Numbered from the stretch's first letter, positions 17,032 through 25,160 are shown. The stretch is DNA of 35,207 nt from JBOHTO01 sp050733695 (GCA_050733695.1 JBOHTO010000030.1:1-35207), one strand, 5' to 3'. Program-made: numbers and translations. The notes: a model not told the origin generated them from the letters alone.

Positions 17032-17652
17032 ATGCTCGTGTACTACTTCGAAATAATCGGGACGGCCGTATTCGCCATTACGGGGGTACTCAGCGTCACG
17101 CGTCGCGGGCTCGATGTGTTCGGCGCACTCGTGCTGGGCATGGTCACGGCACTTGGGGGGGGAACCGTCCGTGATCTGATGATCGGCGCGCCGATCTTCT
17201 GGATGGCAGACTTCAACTACGTCTGGGCCGCGACGGCAGGCGCGCTCGCCGCATTCTGGATCGGGCACTTCTTCCGCAGCGGCTTTCGCACCCTCCTCTA
17301 TCTCGACGGACTCGGGGCCGCGCTCTTCGCAGTCTCGGCGGCGAACAAGGTGTTGCTGCTGCAACTCGCGGGACCAATCGCCGTGATCATGGGTGTACTC
17401 ACCGGAATTGGCGGCGGTCTCATACGCGATGTGCTGGCGGGTCGCCCGACGCTGCTCGTGTCGCGCGACATCTACGCGACGCCCATCCTGCTCGGTTGCG
17501 TTATTTTCGTAGCGCTGCGGTATATGGCACCCGATTTCGCCTACGCGGGGATCGTCGGTTTCGGTGTGATCTTCGGCCTTCGCGCGTGCGCCATTCACTG
17601 GCACCTGGAGATGCCTGCGTGGTTGACGCAGCGGCAGGACCCGCCGGAGTAG
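17032..17652 (+). CDS. TRIC/UPF0126 (YicG-like) membrane channel
   Basis: The 206-residue protein consists of two homologous three-helix repeats plus a seventh helix. Each repeat carries the Gly-rich signature: GMVTALGGGTVRDLMIG (about 36-52) and GVLTGIGGGLIRDVLAG (about 122-138). It is the prokaryotic trimeric intracellular cation channel family, thought to conduct K+ or Na+; older annotation calls it a glycine transporter. A Gly-rich purine tract (GGGGGATAGGGGG) lies about 15 nt before the ATG. Family assignment is strong. Confidence 0.88.
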   Translation: MLVYYFEIIGTAVFAITGVLSVTRRGLDVFGALVLGMVTALGGGTVRDLMIGAPIFWMADFNYVWAATAGALAAFWIGHFFRSGFRTLLYLDGLGAALFAVSAANKVLLLQLAGPIAVIMGVLTGIGGGLIRDVLAGRPTLLVSRDIYATPILLGCVIFVALRYMAPDFAYAGIVGFGVIFGLRACAIHWHLEMPAWLTQRQDPPE

Positions 17653-17720
17653 GGTCAGTGCGAACGACGAGCGGCGCACTCGGGTGGGGGCGCATGATCT
17701 TCGTCGACCTCTGATGCATG

Positions 17721-17836
17721 CTCGAGCCGCTCCTGCTCGAGCCGGTCCTGCGACTCTCCGGTCCGCGACTCTCCGGTCCGCGACTCTCCGCTCCTGCTCG
17801 AGCCGCCCCTGCTCGACCCGCCCCTGCGACTCTCTA
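17721..17836. repeat. Tandem 15-bp minisatellite, two interleaved unit types
   Basis: About seven and a half 15-bp units of two kinds alternate: CTCGAGCCGCTCCTG-like (four copies) and CGACTCTCCGGTCCG-like (four copies, one 16 bp, the last partial). The array ends exactly at the stop codon of the NagZ-like gene on the minus strand. No protein is convincingly encoded. Confidence 0.85.
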
Positions 17837-18973
17837 CGTGGCGGCCGCCGGCCCGACCTCTCCCCCGTACAGCGGCGCCAGCCGCGCGTGAGCGGCGAAT
17901 ACCTCCTCGGCAAGCGGCAGAACGGCATGCTGCGGCAGCGTGGCGAGGCAGGCGTCGATGCGCTCGGCAGATGCCTCGAGGGTGCGCGCCGGGATCTTTC
18001 CGCTCCGGCGGCCGTCGGCTATATGATCCGCTATCCGGAGCGCGCGGCGCGTGTCCGTCGCGTACGCGCAGATGTCGATCAGATCAGTGCCCGCGTTCAC
18101 GATCCGGACGGCCGTCTCCGGCTGGTCGAACGACTGCGATACTGCGCGCATGCCTATGTCGTCGGTGACCACCACGCCATCGAAACCCAGCTCATTGCGC
18201 AGGAGCCCTGTCACGATCGGCCTCGAGAGAGTCGACGGAACTCCCGGGTCGAGCGCGGGGAAGACGACGTGGGCAGTCATCACCAGGCGCACACCCGCGT
18301 CGACCACGGCACGGAACGGAGCCAACTCGCGAACCCGCAGTCCGTCGAGATCCTGATCGACGACTGGCAGCTCATGGTGCGAGTCCACGGACGTGTCACC
18401 GTGTCCCGGGAAATGCTTCGGACACGCGGCGATGCCCTCGGCTTCGACCGCAGTGACGAAGGCGAGTGCGGCCTTAGTGACCGCCTTGGGCGTCGTGCCG
18501 AACGCCCGCGCACCAATGACGGGATTCGCCGGATTCGAATGGACATCGACGACCGGCGCGAATGTGACGTTGACGCCGAGTGAGCGGAGCTCCACACCCA
18601 TTGCCTGCCCCACGGCACCGGCGTGCGGCGCCCAGTCGCGAGCGTAGGAGTAATTTGTGACAGGGGCCGGCGCTCGCTGCACGCGCCCGCCTTCATGATC
18701 GATACCGACGAGCAGCCGGTCCCGACCCACGCACGCGCGCACGTCGTCCAGCAGACGGCGGTACGTCCCGAGCCACACGTCATACGGCGCATCGTGCCGG
18801 AAGTTGTTGCGGAAGAGGATCACGCCGGCGGGTCGGAGCGCAGCGAGGAGCCACTTGTCGTGGTCGGTGAGCCCCGGCGATGGCTGGAGTCCCACAACGA
18901 AGTGGTGTCCGAATGGGTGACCGTCGCCTGTGCGACGGGCACTCTGGACGTGGGCGGCGGCGGGCAGAGGCAT
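17834..18973 (-). CDS. nagZ: Glycoside hydrolase family 3, NagZ-like beta-N-acetylglucosaminidase
   Basis: The 379-residue enzyme has a single GH3 TIM-barrel. GIDHEGGRVQR (90-100), the NagZ loop KHFPGHGDTSVDSH (186-199) whose His serves as acid/base, and VVTDDIGM (about 268-275) with the Asp nucleophile are all present. NagZ removes N-acetylglucosamine from peptidoglycan fragments during recycling, usually in the cytosol. No signal peptide is seen here, in agreement. The C-terminal extension after the barrel is short. The ATG at 18973 has no Shine-Dalgarno; TAGATT ends 7 nt before it. The 15-bp minisatellite begins at its stop. Confidence 0.85.
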   Translation of the reverse strand: MPLPAAAHVQSARRTGDGHPFGHHFVVGLQPSPGLTDHDKWLLAALRPAGVILFRNNFRHDAPYDVWLGTYRRLLDDVRACVGRDRLLVGIDHEGGRVQRAPAPVTNYSYARDWAPHAGAVGQAMGVELRSLGVNVTFAPVVDVHSNPANPVIGARAFGTTPKAVTKAALAFVTAVEAEGIAACPKHFPGHGDTSVDSHHELPVVDQDLDGLRVRELAPFRAVVDAGVRLVMTAHVVFPALDPGVPSTLSRPIVTGLLRNELGFDGVVVTDDIGMRAVSQSFDQPETAVRIVNAGTDLIDICAYATDTRRALRIADHIADGRRSGKIPARTLEASAERIDACLATLPQHAVLPLAEEVFAAHARLAPLYGGEVGPAAAT

Positions 18974-19042
18974 TACGCGGAATCTAGCCGAGCGGGCGAT
19001 GCCTCAAGGCGCACGTCCGGCGACCTGTTCTCGCCCCCGGAC

Positions 19043-19387
19043 TCAGGGCGACTGTACGAGCCCGATGCTGTTGCCATCGGCATCCCTGACAGAGGCGATG
19101 AGCTTGCCCCCGCCGACGTCCTTGACCGCCTGCTGCACCTCTGCGCCGGAGTCCAGAAGCTGCTTCAGGGTCTTCCTGATGTCGTCGACATGCCAGTAAC
19201 CGACAGGCCCCGTCATCCCCTGACTGTGGCCGTGCGGGTCCAGACCTACTTCCTGGCGTCCGACACTGAAGCCCACGTAGTAGCTCTCATCCATTGAGGG
19301 CTCCACACCCAGCAGCCTGCCGTAAAGCGTCTTCGCGCGAGCGAGGTCCTTGACGGGATAGATGAACGTTCTGATACCTGACGTCAT
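19043..19387 (-). CDS. VOC-family (glyoxalase-like) small protein
   Basis: The 114-residue protein is a single VOC module pair: IRTFIYPVKDLARAKTLYGRLLGVEP, then YYVGFSVGRQEVGLDP, VGYWHVDDI and a final VRDADGNSIGLVQ. It fits the glyoxalase/bleomycin-resistance/dioxygenase superfamily, with small members acting as dimers. The usual metal ligands are incomplete (Tyr and Gln in place of some His/Glu), so catalysis is uncertain. ATG 19387 has AGGAG 7 nt upstream, so the longer frame is not used. It is divergent from the ECF sigma gene, which may control it. Confidence 0.75.
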   Translation of the reverse strand: MTSGIRTFIYPVKDLARAKTLYGRLLGVEPSMDESYYVGFSVGRQEVGLDPHGHSQGMTGPVGYWHVDDIRKTLKQLLDSGAEVQQAVKDVGGGKLIASVRDADGNSIGLVQSP

Positions 19388-19511
19388 GACGCACTCCTGT
19401 AGTCGCTGTGCACCTTTGGACTGAACCGGGCGGCGATGCTGGTGCACGTGTCACATCGGCCGGATTATTCTCGTCAATGCCATGACGGACCGCGACGGAG
19501 GAATGTGACGG

Positions 19512-20387
19512 ATGCACGAACAGGCGTGGCTCGCCGAGCGATTCGAGGAGCAGCGGGCGCATCTCCGGGCCGTGGCCTACCGGATGCTCGGCTCACCGGG
19601 CGAAGCGGACGACGCCGTCCAGGAAGCATGGCTTCGGCTCAGTCGCTCCGACGTCGGTGGCATCGATAACCTGAGTGGGTGGCTGACGACCGTGGTCGGT
19701 CGCGTGTGCCTGGACATTCTTCGTTCACGTGATTCACGGCGCGAGGAATCCCTTGACGCGCACGCGTCCGAACTGACCGTGACGCGCGGGGAAGGGAGAG
19801 ACCCCGAACACGAAGCGCTGATAGCCGACTCGGTCGGTCTCGCTCTGCTCGTGGTACTCGAAACGCTGGCTCCGGCCGAACGGGTCGCGTTCGTGCTGCA
19901 TGACATGTTCGCCGTGCCCTTCGACGAGATCGCCACCATCGTGGGGCGCACCCCGACCGCAGCAAGGCAGCTCGCCAGTCGCGCGCGCCGCCGGGTACAG
20001 GGATCGCCCGCGACTCCGGATGCCGATCGCACCCGCCACCGGCAGATCGTCGACGCCTTCCTCGCCGCCTCGCGCGATGGCGACTTCGACGCACTTCTCG
20101 CAGTGCTCGACCCGGACGTGATGCTCCGAGCCGACAGTGTGGCCGTACTTGCGGGCGCATCGAGCGAGGTCCGCGGCGCAAGGGCCGTGGCCGGGACTTT
20201 CAAGGGGCGTGCCCGGTTCGCACAACTGGCGCTCGTAGGTGGAGCCGTGGGGGCGGTGTGGGCTCCCGGCGGACAGCCACGCGTCGTATTTGGCTTCACG
20301 ATCACGCGCGGTAGGATCGTCGCAATCGAGATACTCGCCGACCCCGTGCGCCTCCGCCAGCTCGACGTGGCAGTCATTGATCTCTGA
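19512..20387 (+). CDS. ECF sigma factor with SnoaL-like C-terminal domain (SigJ/ECF41-like)
   Basis: The 291-residue protein has region 2 (about 10-75; LRAVAYRMLGSPGEADDAVQEAWLRL and LSGWLTTVVGRVCLDILRSR), region 4 (about 112-165; LAPAERVAFVLHDMFAVPFDEIATIVGRTPTAARQLASRARRR) and a 115-residue SnoaL/NTF2-like tail (about 175-290). In ECF41/SigJ-type factors the tail replaces a separate anti-sigma factor. No anti-sigma gene is adjacent here, in keeping with that. The target is probably its own promoter and the divergent VOC gene; this is inferred. GGAGG lies 11 nt before the ATG. Confidence 0.85.
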   Translation: MHEQAWLAERFEEQRAHLRAVAYRMLGSPGEADDAVQEAWLRLSRSDVGGIDNLSGWLTTVVGRVCLDILRSRDSRREESLDAHASELTVTRGEGRDPEHEALIADSVGLALLVVLETLAPAERVAFVLHDMFAVPFDEIATIVGRTPTAARQLASRARRRVQGSPATPDADRTRHRQIVDAFLAASRDGDFDALLAVLDPDVMLRADSVAVLAGASSEVRGARAVAGTFKGRARFAQLALVGGAVGAVWAPGGQPRVVFGFTITRGRIVAIEILADPVRLRQLDVAVIDL

Positions 20388-20491
20388 CGGGTCAATCCGC
20401 GCCCAGCGCCTTTCGCGTTCCCGCTCCCATGCTCTTGTGCGAAAGATCAGATGCGTGAAGATTCGCGTCCTTGAAGCCCACGCGGAACGAA

Positions 20492-22093
20492 ATGCCCAAG
20501 AGGTATCTGGCCATGCATCGCCTCGCAACTCTCACGGTCTCGGCTGTCTTTGCGGCTTCGCCCGTGCTCGCCCAGCACGATCACGCCATCGCCGGGCAGG
20601 CGTTGGGTGCGGTCTCCTTCCCGACATCGTGCGCCAGCGCAGTGCAGCCGCGGATCGACCGCGCCGTCGCCATGCTTCACTCCTTCTGGTTCGACGAAGC
20701 ACACAACATGTTCGTGGAGATCGCTGCGGAAGACTCGACGTGTGCAATGGCCCATTGGGGCATCGCGATGACTGCGTGGGGAAACCCATTCGTGCGGCAG
20801 CCGATAGCCGCCGAACAGCAGCGGGTCGGGCTCGCAGCCGCGGAGCACGCGATCTCGCTCGCTGGGCGAGCATCGCACCGGGAGCGAATGTACATCGAGG
20901 CCGCGGCCGTCCTCTGGCGCGATGCCGCACAGCTCGATCACCTCGCGCGACTCGGGCGGCACGAGAGCGCGATGAAATCACTCAACGATGCGCATCCCGA
21001 CGATTCTGAAGCCGCGATCTTCCATGCCCGCGCCATCATCGCCAACGCGCCACCAACAGACCTCGACTCTCGTCGCCAGCTTCACGCCGCAGCGATTCTC
21101 GAGCCGCTCTTCGCGATGCAGCCCGATCATCCCGGTCTGGCGCATTACGTCATTCACGCCTTCGATTCGCCCAGGCTCGCGAGCCATGGCCTTGAGGCCG
21201 CGAGGCGCTACGCGTCGATCGCGCCCGCGGCCCCGCACGCGCTGCACATGCCCTCGCACATCTTCACGCGACTCGGCTACTGGGATGAATCGATCGAGAC
21301 GAATCGCAGGTCCGCGGCCGCCGAGCCGGATTCCAACGCCGCAGTTCATCCCAACGACTACATGGTGTACGCGTATCTCCAGCAAGGGCGCGACGCCGAG
21401 GCGTGGAAAGTCATCGCGCGGACACGTGGGACGGTGGATCGATTCTACGGCGCGGTCCTCGGTTACAACGCCGTCGCCATGCAGGCGCGTTATGCACTCG
21501 AGCGCTCGGCGTGGCGCGAGGCGGCGATGCTGGCCGTACCGGGTGGGTCGGCTCCCTTCATCGAGGCCGTCGCCCGCTTTGCCCGCGCGATAGGGGCGGC
21601 ACGCAGTGCAGACGTGGCCTCCGCCGGTGTCGAGGTCGCGGCGCTGGCCACGCTCCGCGATACACTGAAGGCGCGCAACGACGGCTACTGGGCGACGATC
21701 GTCGAAGCTCAGCGGCTGGCGGCTGCGGCGTGGATTGCGCGCGCCCAGGGGCGGGTCGAGGACGCCGTGCGCCTCGCGCGTGAGGGTGCGGACCTGGAGG
21801 AGACCGTGGAGAAGCATCCGGTGACGCCGGGTCCGCTACTGCCGGCGCGCGAGCTCGAGGGGGACCTCTTGCTGGAGTTGGGCCGCTCGAACGATGCGAT
21901 GCTGGCGTTCGAAGCCACGCTCGCCCGTGAGCCGGGTCGCGCGCGGGCCTTGTTCGGGATCGCCCGCGCGGCAGAGAAAGCTGGGAACGCTGCCGTCGCC
22001 CGCGCCCGCTATATCGAGCTCCTGGATCTGATGCGCCGGGCAGATTCATCGCGCGTCGAGGTGCGAGTGGCGCGCGAATATCTGGACCGATAG
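20492..22093 (+). CDS. Exported TPR-repeat protein
   Basis: The 533-residue protein begins with a Sec signal peptide (HRLATLTVSAVFAASPVLAQ) and then helical repeats. HSFWFDEAHNMFVEIAAEDSTCAMAHWGIAMTAWGNP is the opening typical of a family of large secreted TPR proteins in soil bacteria. Later segments (LPARELEGDLLLELGRSNDAMLAFEATLAREPGRARALFGIARAAEKAGN) are classical TPR units. Such proteins are scaffolds and the partner is unknown. ATG 20492 is preferred, with a weak GGAACGAA upstream; TTG 20471 or ATG 20513 are alternatives. It follows the ECF sigma gene by about 100 bp. Confidence 0.7.
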   Translation: MPKRYLAMHRLATLTVSAVFAASPVLAQHDHAIAGQALGAVSFPTSCASAVQPRIDRAVAMLHSFWFDEAHNMFVEIAAEDSTCAMAHWGIAMTAWGNPFVRQPIAAEQQRVGLAAAEHAISLAGRASHRERMYIEAAAVLWRDAAQLDHLARLGRHESAMKSLNDAHPDDSEAAIFHARAIIANAPPTDLDSRRQLHAAAILEPLFAMQPDHPGLAHYVIHAFDSPRLASHGLEAARRYASIAPAAPHALHMPSHIFTRLGYWDESIETNRRSAAAEPDSNAAVHPNDYMVYAYLQQGRDAEAWKVIARTRGTVDRFYGAVLGYNAVAMQARYALERSAWREAAMLAVPGGSAPFIEAVARFARAIGAARSADVASAGVEVAALATLRDTLKARNDGYWATIVEAQRLAAAAWIARAQGRVEDAVRLAREGADLEETVEKHPVTPGPLLPARELEGDLLLELGRSNDAMLAFEATLAREPGRARALFGIARAAEKAGNAAVARARYIELLDLMRRADSSRVEVRVAREYLDR

Positions 22094-22111
22094 TGGCAGT
22101 CGAGTACCAGC

Positions 22112-22264
22112 CTAGAACTCGATCTGCGCCCCGAGCTCCACCACTCGATTCGGCGGCAAGCCGAAGAACTGCGTCGCCGGCTGCGCGTTCCGCGACATGA
22201 AGATGAACAGCACGTCCCGCCAGCGCGCCATCTTCGCCGGACCGCGCGAGAGGTAATCGGAAAC
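22112..22264 (-). pseudogene. 3' end remnant of a Kup-type K+ uptake gene
   Basis: About 50 codons ending at the TAG 22112-22114 read MARWRDVLFIFMSRNAQPAT then FFGLPPNRVVELGAQIEF, the highly characteristic C-terminus of Kup low-affinity potassium transporters. Upstream (higher coordinates) the similarity stops: the 12-helix body of about 580 residues is absent, and the preceding open frame is unrelated. The remnant also lacks about ten residues just before MARW. The piece is a gene remnant left by deletion or rearrangement. Confidence 0.75.
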
Positions 22265-22361
22265 TGTCCGGGTCGGAATCCGAGGCGCGGCGCCGGTCAT
22301 GCTCGATGCCTCCGGGGCGCTCCATCTCACCTCTGGGTTGCTGCGCGTATCTTCCTGTCCG

Positions 22362-22428
22362 CGATCATCGGCGATCACCGGCAATCACCGGCGACATTGC
22401 CGGCAGAGCCCGGCGGGGAGCGCTCCCC
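22362..22428. repeat. Short 10-bp tandem repeat and palindrome
   Basis: Three 10-bp units (CGATCATCGG, CGATCACCGG, CAATCACCGG at 22362, 22372, 22382) and a fourth degenerate one are followed by a 14-bp perfect palindrome, GGGGAGCGCTCCCC (22415-22428). This lies between the two gene remnants. Confidence 0.6.
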
Positions 22429-22485
22429 GAATCCGGGGACTACCGGCAACATTAACAGGTCAGGGCATCGCGCGATATCGGAGCC

Positions 22486-22707
22486 ATGAAAGACGCTACG
22501 TACATGGCTACCACCCGCGGGAGCAGGAGCGTCTGCGGGATCAGGCCGGAACGCTGGTCGACCTGCTGCACTCCGCCACCGCCTATTCACGCGGAAGCAC
22601 CGTCCTCGAGGTCGGGTGCGGCCTTGGCGCCCGGACGCTCACTCTGGCGCGACGAAGCCCCGGCGCCCGGTTCACGTCGATCGATGTATCGGCGGACTCG
22701 ATCGCAC
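22486..22707 (+). pseudogene. SAM-dependent methyltransferase, frameshifted and truncated
   Basis: ATG 22486 opens with MKDATY, the start of a class I methyltransferase family that continues VHGYHPRE. Here the continuation (VHGYHPREQERLRDQAGTLV..., then VLEVGCGLGARTLTLARRSPG with the SAM-binding Gly loop, and FTSIDVSADSIA) is in a different frame. Restoring four bases in the ACGTAC repeat at 22498-22503 would rejoin the frames. After SIA the similarity ends and a stop follows at 22722-22724, so at least 150 residues are missing. It is a pseudogene. Confidence 0.75.
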
Positions 22708-22864
22708 GGTCATCGGCGACGTGAGGCACGGGCAGTCCGGGAGGGGCTCCCGAGCTTTCCTGTACCTCGTGATACGTACGTAACGCGCGAGAGCCCGGCC
22801 CGATGCGTCCAGTGCAGGTGTCTGCCCCGTGCATTCGCCGGATTCGGCCGATAGCTTTTGGGCG

Positions 22865-23488
22865 ATGAGTTCGTCCCGCCACCGTGTGCCACCCGGGCAC
22901 TCCCTTCCTGTCGATGCGGGTCGCGAAGTCGCCGACGCGGTGGCGCAATATCGCAATGGCGGCGACATCGCCGACCTCGTTGCGCACCTGGAGAGCGTTG
23001 CCAGTCGAACACCGGCCGCGGCGCTGGTAGAGGCGGCAGAGCCGCACCGCGATCTGCCCGAGGTCACCGGACCGCTGTACGAGAGAATCGTTGCTGAGCG
23101 CCCGAGCGATGCGCGTGCTCTCGTCACGCTTGCCAGCGCCTACTGGCTTTCGGGGCGCGGCCCGGATGTCGTTGGCGCGCTCGCTGCGCGGGCGCTCGAG
23201 TCCGATCCGGCGAATCGCGCGGCGTGGCACCTCTGGGCCCTCACGGAGTCCGATCCGCGTGCCCGCACGACACGCTGGCGCCACGTCGTGGAACGGTTCG
23301 GCGATGACGAACTGGCGCGCGCCAACCTCGCGGACAACGCGGCAGCGCTCGCCGGCGCGGAGCACGACGGGGACGCGCTCGCGCTCGCCATCGAGCAGTA
23401 CACCGCGTTGCGCGAGACAGCGCGCCACCCGGCGCAGCGCGATTCGCTCGATGCCGCGCTGCGAACTCTACGGGAGTGGAAGTTGTAG
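22865..23488 (+). CDS. Hypothetical TPR-like helical protein
   Basis: The 207-residue protein has no signal peptide and appears all helical. LYERIVAERPSDARALVTLASAYWLSGRGPDVVGALAARALESDPANRAAWHLWALTES (about 80-140) reads as two TPR-like units. A variable N-terminus and a Leu/Arg-rich end (DSLDAALRTLREWKL) flank them. I do not recognise a specific family. ATG 22865 is chosen because the residues before it look random; the frame opens from 22829. It is convergent with the response regulator gene. Confidence 0.5.
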   Translation: MSSSRHRVPPGHSLPVDAGREVADAVAQYRNGGDIADLVAHLESVASRTPAAALVEAAEPHRDLPEVTGPLYERIVAERPSDARALVTLASAYWLSGRGPDVVGALAARALESDPANRAAWHLWALTESDPRARTTRWRHVVERFGDDELARANLADNAAALAGAEHDGDALALAIEQYTALRETARHPAQRDSLDAALRTLREWKL

Positions 23489-23525
23489 GCCGCTGGCTAC
23501 GGGTGACCGACGCTTGTTGCTTCCG

Positions 23526-23942
23526 TCAGAGTGATATGATGCTGGCACTGGTGGCGATGCGGCGGACGGTGGCCGTCACGTCGTGGATATCGAACGGCTT
23601 TCGGATGAGAATGCAGCCAGCGCTTGCGATGGCGACCTCGGCCTCGATCGTGATGTCGCCCGTCATGAAGATCGTCCGGTTTCCGAGCTGCGGCTTGTGC
23701 GAAACGACCAGATTGAACAGCGTCAGCCCGCTCATGTCCGACAGCCGCAGGTCGAGCAGGAGCACATCGAACTCCTGTTCCATGACGAGGCGAAAGGCAT
23801 CGTCGCCCGACATGGTGATGACCGCGTCGATCTTCGCCCGGCGCATCACGAGGTCGAGCGCGCCGACGATCGCCGTTTCATCGTCCACGATGAGCACACG
23901 CAGCCGGCGTTCGCCCGGTGATTCCGTTTCTCTCTCTGTCAT
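23526..23942 (-). CDS. Single-domain response regulator
   Basis: The 138-residue protein is a CheY-like receiver alone. The acidic pair Asp20-Asp21 (LIVDDE), phospho-acceptor Asp64 (LLLDLRLSDMSG), Thr94 (FMTGD) and Lys115 (IRKPF) are all present, so it should be phosphorylated by a histidine kinase. There is no output domain and no kinase gene in the window. It lies 55 bp downstream of the AraC-type regulator gene on the same strand and is probably co-transcribed with it. It may pass a phosphate signal or bind a partner protein. Confidence 0.85.
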   Translation of the reverse strand: MTERETESPGERRLRVLIVDDETAIVGALDLVMRRAKIDAVITMSGDDAFRLVMEQEFDVLLLDLRLSDMSGLTLFNLVVSHKPQLGNRTIFMTGDITIEAEVAIASAGCILIRKPFDIHDVTATVRRIATSASIISL

Positions 23943-23997
23943 CCGGTGCTCCCGGGCTGCCAGCGAGGCAACTGCGCTCGCGGCGTTCCATCGTGAT

Positions 23998-24801
23998 TCA
24001 TTCGTGGCTCTTTCGTGGTCGCCGCGCCGGCTGTGTGCAGACGTACCGGACGAGTACTCCGAGCATTGCCTCGGCGCTGCCCTGCCTGCGCCACTGCCGT
24101 GTGCCGAGACCGGTCATCGCCCGCATGTGCCTTCCCAGGATGCGCGGATACGGGTAGCCGAGCTTCGTGGCTGCGGTTTCGAGAGTGCACTTCGGATCCA
24201 ACATGTACGAGTAGGCACAGAGGACGCGCGCTCCGGCGAGCAGGCGTCTCGGCGTTGCGAGTCCTGCCGCTTCGCACTGGCGGTAGAGATGGCGCCTGTC
24301 GACTCCGGCCGCCGCGGCGAGATCCTCGGCAGATCGGAACTCCCGCGGGAAGGTGACGAGGCGGCGGATTGCCAGCCCGGTGCCCACCGGCAATGCAGCG
24401 AGCCGTTGCGAGATGCGCTCGAGGAAAGAGTCGCAGAGGACATATCCCGGCATCCGTTCCAGCAGGTCGCGGAAGCGTTCCGCCTCGTCGTCGAAGCGGT
24501 GGAGCACCACCTGCCGGGCGCCGAAGCGCGCAAGATCGACGATCCCTTCGAGGGATCCCGGGTGAAGCGAGGTGTAGAGGACGACCGGCGTTGCCGGGTG
24601 GCGCTGAAGCAGGGTCCGTATCTCGGCTCGGCCCACGGAGCCACCCGTCTCCGGGTCCAGGACAACTGCCCCGAATGACAGGTTGCTGACGGCGCACTGG
24701 AGGGAGACCCAGTCGTCCGCGACTATGAGGGTGTGGCTGCCCTCCAGAACGAACTGGAGGTGCGTCAGGAGAAGCGGGGGCAGATGGGCGACTACGTCCA
24801 C
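23998..24801 (-). CDS. AraC-type HTH regulator with receiver-like N-terminus
   Basis: The 267-residue protein has an N-terminal alpha/beta domain (about 24-115; HTLIVADDWVSLQCAVSN, AVVLDPETGG, PVVLYTSLHPG) that resembles a receiver, keeping an Asp at 49 but lacking a clear Lys motif. The C-terminal half is an AraC-type DNA-binding domain (about 155-235; RSAEDLAAAAGVDRRHLYRQCEAAGLATPRRLLAGARVLCAYSYML, then LETAATKLGYPYPRILGRHMRAMTGLG), two HTH units. AraC-type domains bind direct half-sites 21 bp apart. Exactly such a pair lies 54 bp upstream of this GTG start and again before the TPR gene. It is the likely regulator of both. Confidence 0.75.
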   Translation of the reverse strand: MDVVAHLPPLLLTHLQFVLEGSHTLIVADDWVSLQCAVSNLSFGAVVLDPETGGSVGRAEIRTLLQRHPATPVVLYTSLHPGSLEGIVDLARFGARQVVLHRFDDEAERFRDLLERMPGYVLCDSFLERISQRLAALPVGTGLAIRRLVTFPREFRSAEDLAAAAGVDRRHLYRQCEAAGLATPRRLLAGARVLCAYSYMLDPKCTLETAATKLGYPYPRILGRHMRAMTGLGTRQWRRQGSAEAMLGVLVRYVCTQPARRPRKSHE

Positions 24802-24849
24802 GGGCGACCGACGGGGGCTGTTGACGAGGCGCTGACGGGAGGGCTGACG

Positions 24850-24886
24850 AACCGGATGTCATAATAATGCCCTCAGATGTCACAAA
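24850..24886 (+). promoter_or_regulatory. 37-bp regulatory element, copy 1 (before peptide gene)
   Basis: An exact 37-bp sequence also found inverted at 26519-26555. It contains GATGTCA at 24855-24861 and 24876-24882, 21 bp apart, around an AT-rich core CATAATAATG. It lies between the divergent regulator and peptide genes, 87 bp before the peptide ATG. The core resembles a -10 box on both strands (CATAAT on plus, TATTAT on minus). Confidence 0.75.
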
Positions 24887-24973
24887 ATGCACATGTTCGG
24901 GTTCCATTGCCAGCCTGATTTTTCTGGTGAGGCAGTGCCATTCCCGCAAACCCTTCTCTCCCGAGGTCTCATC

Positions 24974-25099
24974 ATGATCCGCCGCAAGCTCTCCATCGTC
25001 GCCTTTGTCGTCGCCATCTTCGCTCTCTCCGCCTGCGCCGACGCGACCGCGCCGAGCTCGGATGTGTGTCAGATCGTCGCCGGGTCAAGCACCTGCTGA
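24974..25099 (+). CDS. Small exported lipopeptide precursor, 41 residues
   Basis: The frame encodes a 41-residue protein: MIRRKLSIVAFVVAIFALSAC is a signal peptide with lipobox LSAC (Cys21), followed by about 20 mature residues ending in Cys. The mature part has Cys32 and a C-terminal Cys41 as well as the lipidated Cys21. GAGG lies 8 nt before the ATG. A longer frame from ATG 24887 exists but lacks a binding site. The gene is preceded by the 37-bp element and ends in a strong hairpin terminator, so it is a complete transcription unit, not a fragment. The function is unknown: a signal, a toxin or a very short lipoprotein. The family is not recognised. Confidence 0.65.
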   Translation: MIRRKLSIVAFVVAIFALSACADATAPSSDVCQIVAGSSTC

Positions 25100-25128
25100 A
25101 CCTCCAAGGAGGGTTCTTGGTGTCCTTC

Positions 25129-25160
25129 GGGGTCACGGGCTGCCACCCGTGACCCCTTTC
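25129..25160 (+). terminator. Hairpin terminator between convergent genes
   Basis: An 11-bp perfect stem (25129-25139 with 25146-25156, GGGGTCACGGG and its complement) around a 6-nt loop is followed by TTTC. It lies 30 bp after the peptide gene stop and 8 bp before the stop of the convergent TPR gene. It may serve both. Confidence 0.75.

Noticed and set aside
16903..17928. 341-codon minus-strand frame across the TRIC gene and 15-bp array
   Set aside because: Its repetitive RRVADRRVAD part is the minisatellite read out of frame, and the rest is antisense to the TRIC gene.
24887..24973. N-terminal extension of the small peptide from ATG 24887
   Set aside because: The frame is open, but the added residues have no signal-peptide character and the ATG at 24974 has a ribosome binding site.
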